Assembly (NCBI GenBank): GCA_965221375.1 | Contig: OZ244883.1 | Span: 496,001 to 560,000 of the forward strand | Source: Poriferisulfidus sp965221375 | Lineage (GTDB): Bacteria; Pseudomonadota; Gammaproteobacteria; Poriferisulfidales; Poriferisulfidaceae | Length of the DNA: 64,000 nucleotides | Direction: 5' to 3' | Part shown: positions 62,965-64,000 of the stretch, piece after piece | How positions within the stretch are numbered: the stretch's first letter is position 1 | Layout: each line of letters starts with the position of its first letter | Translations under genes and position numbers: made by a program | Notes under the pieces: model-generated | What the model was told of the DNA's origin: nothing | Database searches by the model: none | Seen by the model: only the letters and a program-made list of their open reading frames with translations

Positions 62965-62981
62965 CCTGGATTGACACCAGG
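62965..62981 (+). terminator. Weak hairpin directly after the giant gene
   Basis: CCTGG (62965–62969) pairs with CCAGG (62977–62981) around a 7-nt loop, immediately after the stop codon. It is followed by TAATCATTCTTAATCATTA rather than a true T-run, so it would be a poor intrinsic terminator. Confidence 0.25.
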
Positions 62982-63163
62982 CGTAATCATTCTTAATCAT
63001 TAAAGAAAGACACTGAGGATCTTCTGACGAAGGGCCGGAGCATAAGCGTGCCCGGCGAGTATGGTCCCGTGTTTCAAATACGGTAGCCGCGGTCAACCCG
63101 CACAGCCCGTTCCGAAAAATTCCGCTCCACCGCCCCTATGGCGCAGAGGGCGACCATGAGAGG

Positions 63164-63314
63164 GATGGCGGATGCGGACATATCGGATGAGGAAGCGACG
63201 ATGCCGCGGTCAGATTCGGCGGAATAGGGCGGCGACGGATGCCGGGGTGGCGGTGAAAGATGGCGAAAGAGACGGGGTTGCGGGTGAGGGACGGCTCAAC
63301 CGGGACGTTCACGA
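63164..63314 (+). pseudogene. Decayed fragment of the Ig-like repeat
   Basis: The order of recognisable repeat words is preserved but out of frame and with stops: GATGCGGACATATCGGATGA, GAGGAAGCGACG, TCGGCGGAATAG (intact copies have TCGGCGGAATAC or TCGGCGGAGTAT), GGTGGCGGTGAAAGATGGCG, GACGGGGTTG, then GACGGCTCAACCGGGACGTTCACG, matching the acidic loop, last strand and next TEGG/GTFT turn. It is about 25 bp shorter than an intact stretch. It lies 200 bp beyond the stop of the giant gene. The rest of 62982–63636 holds no credible gene. Confidence 0.65.
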
Positions 63315-63546
63315 CTGAATTTTTGTCTTCACACTTTCATGTATCGCGTCCAACGAAATCATACGAGTTGTTGTTTTTGCAGCAAAGTATGATATGGTAA
63401 GAACTCAAGTTTGTACTTCGAGAGTTGTCAAACGCTTCTACTCTTTTGTCATGTTCCTGCAAAAGACGATTTCCATACCAGCCTCAGGCAGCGCAGTGAA
63501 TCGCTGTGTAGATGAGTGTCTCGACGACAGAGGAAGAAAAATTCGA

Positions 63547-63557
63547 GGGGGGGGGGG
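63547..63557 (+). repeat. Poly-G tract (11 G)
   Basis: Eleven consecutive G between TTCGA and CGC, 79 bp upstream of the second secreted-protein start. Homopolymers of this length are prone to slipped-strand mispairing and are classic phase-variation switches when placed in promoters or leaders of surface-protein genes. Confidence 0.9.
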
Positions 63558-63578
63558 CGCAAAAATATGTGGTGCGCT

Positions 63579-63594
63579 GTTTTTACGTAAAAAC
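63579..63594 (+). repeat. Inverted repeat in the shared leader (copy 2)
   Basis: Perfect 16-bp palindrome GTTTTTACGTAAAAAC. It corresponds to the inverted repeat at 25824–25840, and in both leaders exactly 41 bases separate the aligned AAAACG end from the ATG. The following GAGCGGGCGGGCGTAATTG also parallels the first leader. Confidence 0.6.
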
Positions 63595-63636
63595 GATTGT
63601 GTGAGCGGGCGGGCGTAATTGTTGATTGGGGCCCGA

Positions 63637-64000
63637 ATGTTTGTGAACGTGTCTGCATTATTCTTGGATACTCCGGATACCGGTGCCGGGCGGACGCATC
63701 GACTCGGCCTCGCGGCGCTGTTCCTGCTGTTGACGGCACCGTTCATCCAGGCGCAGGCGGCGCCGCCGGAGATTGAGCGATGGGAGCGCTCCAGCCCGAA
63801 CACGGACAAGCCTGTCTACAACGTCGACAGTGTGACGTGGCGTCTGCAGTTCAACCAGTGGGTCGACGATGTGAACAACGACTTCCAGTTGCATAACTGC
63901 AGCGGGTGCAACCTCAGTATCAGCCCCTCCAACGGGCAGGGGTCGGTTTTCCATGTGACCCTCACAAACATAGGCAGTATTGCCGCCCATGTCACGATGA
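63637..64000 (+). CDS. Second secreted family member (3' end outside window)
   Basis: The ATG at 63637 opens a frame of 121 codons that runs off the window. The N-terminus MFVNVSALFLDTPDTGAGRT with a following HR repeats the pattern of the giant protein (MFMNVS…LD…TGAGRRHR). A hydrophobic core AALFLLLTAPFIQAQA and a likely cut after AQA follow. The mature part starts PPEIERWERSSPNTDKPVYN, then DSVTWRLQFNQWVDDVNNDF, which resembles the Ig-like module (…TNADTLTWRVTFSE.V..VD..DF) often found at the start of bacterial repeat proteins. A CSGC pair follows. Upstream sequence is shared with the giant gene, but this copy also has the poly-G tract. Length and C-terminal domain are unknown; a repeat protein is expected by analogy. 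Confidence 0.75.
   Translation, partial: MFVNVSALFLDTPDTGAGRTHRLGLAALFLLLTAPFIQAQAAPPEIERWERSSPNTDKPVYNVDSVTWRLQFNQWVDDVNNDFQLHNCSGCNLSISPSNGQGSVFHVTLTNIGSIAAHVTM

Noticed and set aside
63394..63618. 74-codon frame between the giant gene and the second secreted gene
   Set aside because: It has no ribosome site or domain and spans the poly-G tract, so its frame would change with tract length. It is more likely non-coding leader DNA.

Overview
The window carries the chromosomal backbone of a gammaproteobacterium. The order lon–hupB–tRNA-Val–tRNA-Asp–ppiD, rnr–rlmB and carA–carB–greA are arrangements typical of that class. A sat-type ATP sulfurylase of the kind found in sulfur-oxidising lineages hints at sulfur metabolism. 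I cannot name a genus. No phage, insertion-sequence or CRISPR elements were seen.

Region 1 (1–25551) is compact housekeeping DNA. It holds a 5'-truncated lon, hupB, two tRNAs, ppiD, a dicarboxylate/glutamate symporter convergent with fabI, and a four-gene peptide-type ABC importer operon (lipoprotein, two permeases, double ATPase). These are followed by a minus-strand pair (sat plus a small membrane protein), rho, the translationally coupled run rnr–rlmB–purD, then carA–carB–greA. Many neighbours overlap by ATGA or GTGA, and convergent pairs overlap at their stop codons.

Region 2 (25552–62964) is the striking part: one uninterrupted gene of about 37 kb encoding about 12,360 residues. It has an extended signal peptide, an FN3-like module, 7 Ig-like (Calx-beta-like) repeats, a second FN3-like module, about 101 more repeats, a short helical linker and a C-terminal autotransporter-like beta-barrel. 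By hand count there are about 108 repeats of about 107 residues (321 bp). The array grew at several scales: a tandem four-unit duplication, five-unit and two-unit blocks moved by 4.8 and 13.8 kb, and an 18-unit, 5.8-kb block repeated 16.06 kb away.

Region 3 (62965–64000) holds a decayed fragment of the same repeat, an 11-G homopolymer, and the start of a second secreted protein (63637, running off the window). The second gene's leader, inverted repeat and signal-peptide N-terminus match those of the giant gene. The two genes therefore look like a tandem family of surface proteins sharing one upstream cassette. The second copy may be phase-variable through the G tract. This giant-autotransporter cassette is the best candidate for a poorly described system here; the rest is ordinary.
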